Of a stretch of DNA of 64,000 bases, positions 61,757-64,000 are shown piece after piece (position 1 is the first letter of the stretch; every line of letters starts with the position of its first letter). Location of the stretch: contig JAJDUJ010000014.1 of assembly GCA_022826705.1 (NCBI GenBank), positions 1 through 64,000 on the forward strand, read 5' to 3'. The position numbers were made by a program, and so were the translations under genes. This DNA is from Acidimicrobiia bacterium. Its GTDB lineage: Bacteria > Actinomycetota > Acidimicrobiia > Acidimicrobiales > Bin134. The notes below the pieces were generated by a model that worked only from the letters and a program-made list of their open reading frames with translations, was not told where the DNA came from and made no database searches.

Positions 61757-62670
61757 GGGCGGGGGCTGTGGACCCGCCCAAAGGTGTAGCCATCGGGCCA
61801 GCCCCGCCGGGCGAGGTTGGCCTCTTGTCGGGCAATGACCGCAGGGATATCGTCCGGCTGCCAGCCCTCCACCAGCGACTCGCCCATCAGATCGCGCACC
61901 GGCCGGTTGAGTTCCACCAGCAGTTGCAGGCTGAAGGCGATGCGACCGGTCAGCATGTCGGGATCGCCGCTGACCAGCGCCACGGCGGCTTCAGCCATCG
62001 TCTCAAGGGGTTCGAACATCTCCTCGTCGATCCAGCCGCCCTCCACCAGCGCCGGGGTGGCAATGGCCGCCTGCGGGGTGAGAGCGTTCACCGACACTCC
62101 CTGCCCCTCGCACTCGCTGGCCGCCGACACGGTCAGCTTGTTCAATGCCGCTTTCGGCGCCCCATATACGAATCCGGCTTTCGAGGGCTTGCTCGACGGG
62201 AACGGAGGGCCGGGGGGCAACTCTGCCGAGAAGGTGGTGAGGTTCAAAATCGACCCGCTCCCCCGCTCGCGCATCCCTCCAATCACCGACGACATCAGCT
62301 CCCACGGCGCCCAGAGGTTTACTTGCAAGCTCAGCTCAAGCTGCTTGGGGGTGACCTCCTCAAACGGGTAATACCCTCCAAAGGCGGCATTGTTCACCAG
62401 GATGTCGATCGGCCCGAATGCCTCTTCTGTCTTGGGCACCAGCTCGGTGCGGGCCCCCGACGGGTCGCTGAGGTCGGACGGAATCACCAGGCACTCCCCG
62501 CCGAGCGTCTCAATGCGCTCTTTGGTGGCGGCCAAGCCCTGCTCGTCGCGTGCGGTGATGGCCACTCGGGCGCCCTCAGCAGCCAGACGCACCGCGATCG
62601 CGGTCCCCGTTCCCCCCTTGCTGGCGCCGGTGACCAGCGCAACCTTGCCGTCGGTGGCACCTTCACTCAT
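61753..62670 (-). CDS. Short-chain dehydrogenase/reductase (SDR)
   Basis: The 305-residue protein has a GGAGGG ribosome site. The NAD(P) loop TGASKGGTGTAIA (15-27) has an extra Gly compared with the classical TGxxxGIG. NNAAFGG and the catalytic YGAPK (Tyr-x-x-x-Lys, near residues 169-173) are present. The protein is longer than a classical SDR (about 250), with a C-terminal extension. It is first in a two-gene operon with P450 2 and divergent from the phosphoesterase gene. Confidence 0.9.
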   Translation of the reverse strand: MSEGATDGKVALVTGASKGGTGTAIAVRLAAEGARVAITARDEQGLAATKERIETLGGECLVIPSDLSDPSGARTELVPKTEEAFGPIDILVNNAAFGGYYPFEEVTPKQLELSLQVNLWAPWELMSSVIGGMRERGSGSILNLTTFSAELPPGPPFPSSKPSKAGFVYGAPKAALNKLTVSAASECEGQGVSVNALTPQAAIATPALVEGGWIDEEMFEPLETMAEAAVALVSGDPDMLTGRIAFSLQLLVELNRPVRDLMGESLVEGWQPDDIPAVIARQEANLARRGWPDGYTFGRVHSPRP

Positions 62671-62731
62671 GGTCTTTCCCTCCCGTGGGGAATTATGGTC
62701 GAGCCTACGCCGACGAGTTGAGCCGAGGATC

Positions 62732-63502
62732 GTGACCGAAAAGACCTACCCCCGAAGTCGAGCCCTATCGATGCTGCACACCTCGGACTGCCATTTGGGA
62801 ACTTCCCCGGCCCGACGACAAGAGGCCGCCTTTGCCGCGGCCATCGACTTGGCCATTGACGAGGGCCTGGATGCGGTAATCATCTCCGGCGACCTGTTCG
62901 ACCACAACCGGGTGGGCGACGACGTGCTGAGTTGGGCCGCCGACCAGCTCGCTCGGCTCTCGTGCCCGGTGGTGATGATCGCCGGCAACCACGACGCCCA
63001 CCCGGAGACGTCGGTGCTTCACCGGTTTGGCCCCCATATTCAGGATCTGCCAGTCACGGTCCTCGATTCCCTTGAGGGAACCACCACCCACCTTCCCGAA
63101 CTGGAGCTCACGGTGTGGGGCAAGTCGATGGACGACCACCATCCTGGCTTCCACCCCCTCGAAGGGCTTCCGGCCCGCCCGGAGAACGGCTGGTGTGTAG
63201 CCATGGGCCACGGCCTGGTCATGCCCGACGAGACGCCGTCGTACCGTTCGTCCCCCATCTACCCCAGCCACCTAGACACCCTCGACTGGGACTACGTCGC
63301 CCTCGGCCACATTCACCGCCATCAGGTGATCCGCGAGACCCCCTCGGTGGTCGCCTACTCCGGAGCGACCGCGGAGTCATTGGAAGGTGAACCCGCAGTG
63401 GTGCTCGTGACCCTCGACCCCGATTCCGGTGTCTCCCTATCGCTGCGAGAGCTAGATCCTCAGGGCTTGCCGACGCCGGGAACGGCGGCTTCGGTGGCGT
63501 AG
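62732..63502 (+). CDS. SbcD/Mre11-like metallophosphoesterase
   Basis: The 256-residue protein starts at GTG downstream of the divergent SDR. The two-metal signature is complete: HTSDCHLG (Asp-x-His), GDLFDHN, GNHDAH, GHGL and GHIHRH. The length covers only the catalytic domain with a short cap, shorter than SbcD (about 400), and no SbcC partner follows. It could be a nuclease or a phosphodiesterase. Its 3' end overlaps the SMP-30 gene by 43 bp on the opposite strand. Confidence 0.87.
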   Translation: MTEKTYPRSRALSMLHTSDCHLGTSPARRQEAAFAAAIDLAIDEGLDAVIISGDLFDHNRVGDDVLSWAADQLARLSCPVVMIAGNHDAHPETSVLHRFGPHIQDLPVTVLDSLEGTTTHLPELELTVWGKSMDDHHPGFHPLEGLPARPENGWCVAMGHGLVMPDETPSYRSSPIYPSHLDTLDWDYVALGHIHRHQVIRETPSVVAYSGATAESLEGEPAVVLVTLDPDSGVSLSLRELDPQGLPTPGTAASVA

Positions 63503-63999
63503 ATGGCGCCGGTTTTTGCCGCGGTGACCACTTCTCTCTTCCAGTCGTCGGCGGCGCAGATAAGGAGTGTGCGGCGGTCGTCGCCGCCGAGCACGCAGGC
63601 CACCGGCACTTTGGGGGCCATGTCGTAGGAGTCGGTCACCTTGCCGCCGGGCAGCACTCGGAACACCCGCAGGCCCAGAGGATCGGCCACCCACACCGCG
63701 CCCTCGGCGTCGAGGCAGATGCCGTCGGGCGGGGCCACCGGGGCCCTGTCGGATTCGGGAACCAGCTCGGCATATACCCTCCGGTTGGACAGGGTGCCGT
63801 CGGGGGCCACGTCGAACGCGCTGAGCCGGAAGGCCGCGCTCTCGGCCACGATCAGCGTCTCCTCGTCGGGGGTCAGGATGTGGCCGTTGGGGGCTTCCAT
63901 GCCATCGGCGCCCACGCTCACCGAACCGTCGGGGGCCACTCTCAGGGTCTGCGCAGTGCGCCGCTCGCCGCCGGCGTGGATCCTCTGCCCCATGTCACC
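63460..63999 (-). CDS. SMP-30/gluconolactonase-like protein, C-terminal part (5' end outside window)
   Basis: The frame runs to the window edge, and about 180 residues are visible of a family near 280-300, so the N-terminus is missing. Beta-propeller features are present: NGHILTPDEETLIVAES (about 36-52), PDGICLDAEGAVWVAD (about 89-104) and RTLLICAADDW. Members hydrolyse sugar lactones using a single divalent metal. An internal ATG at 63993 gives a complete-looking but too short frame, so truncation by the window is preferred. Confidence 0.82.
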   Translation of the reverse strand, partial: GDMGQRIHAGGERRTAQTLRVAPDGSVSVGADGMEAPNGHILTPDEETLIVAESAAFRLSAFDVAPDGTLSNRRVYAELVPESDRAPVAPPDGICLDAEGAVWVADPLGLRVFRVLPGGKVTDSYDMAPKVPVACVLGGDDRRTLLICAADDWKREVVTAAKTGAIYATEAAVPGVGKP

Positions 64000-64000
64000 G

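Overview
The window is high-GC, gene-dense DNA with short or overlapping gene junctions (ATGA and GTGA overlaps) and several apparently leaderless promoters. Together with the family content (DnaE2, MshB-like PIG-L hydrolase, cyclase-family hydrolases, paired acyl-CoA dehydrogenases, class I P450s) this suggests an aerobic actinobacterium, possibly an Acidimicrobiia-type lineage. That placement is inference, because no rRNA or marker gene is present.

Layout. (1) 1-8 kb: the 3' half of an error-prone polymerase gene (dnaE2) followed by an SRAP abasic-site shield gene, a cupredoxin-like lipoprotein with an overlapping multi-pass membrane protein, a PhyH dioxygenase, a PIG-L hydrolase, a MOSC protein, tRNA-Arg(TCT), a haloalkane dehalogenase, tRNA-His and tRNA-Lys(CTT). 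(2) 8.0-20.9 kb: a corrinoid-dependent methylamine catabolic locus. One operon encodes a corrinoid protein, a DUF1638 protein, a PF13769-type protein, a methyl-tetrahydrofolate methyltransferase, a corrinoid reductive activator, a non-pyrrolysine MttB and a GFA protein, followed by an IclR regulator. A facing operon encodes a dimethylglycine/sarcosine dehydrogenase with its own ETF, and a divergent MTHFR follows. Five copies of one 17-bp palindrome lie in the three promoter regions and define a local regulon. (3) 20.9-36.4 kb: a defence island with less GC-biased codons. It holds an XRE/ImmA operon, a type I restriction-modification system split by an AbiE toxin-antitoxin pair, RadC, a probable two-gene Kiwa system, and an uncharacterised three-gene operon (ParB-like protein, D12 adenine methylase and an internally duplicated 518-residue protein). 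(4) 36.6-50.5 kb: amidohydrolases, a Rieske oxygenase, and one long operon of amidohydrolase, two VOC proteins, ferredoxin, an acyl-CoA dehydrogenase pair and a cyclase-family hydrolase; then an Idh-type oxidoreductase, a GH2 glycosidase and a GMC oxidoreductase. (5) 50.5-59.3 kb: a second MttB operon with two dimethylglycine/sarcosine dehydrogenase paralogues, an acyl-CoA dehydrogenase and a cyclase-family hydrolase, but no corrinoid protein of its own. (6) 59.4-64 kb: two P450s, an SDR, an SbcD-like phosphoesterase and a truncated SMP-30 protein.

How it fits together. In region 2 MttB would move one methyl from a quaternary amine (glycine betaine is the best guess because a dimethylglycine dehydrogenase is co-regulated) to the corrinoid protein. 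The methyltransferase would pass it to tetrahydrofolate, the MTHFR would oxidise methyl- to methylene-THF, the dehydrogenase would remove further methyl groups with electrons going to the ETF, and the ferredoxin-ASKHA protein would repair oxidised cobalamin. Region 5 looks like a second substrate entry that may borrow the same corrinoid protein. Region 3 is a multi-system anti-phage island. Its last operon is the best candidate in the window for an undescribed system.
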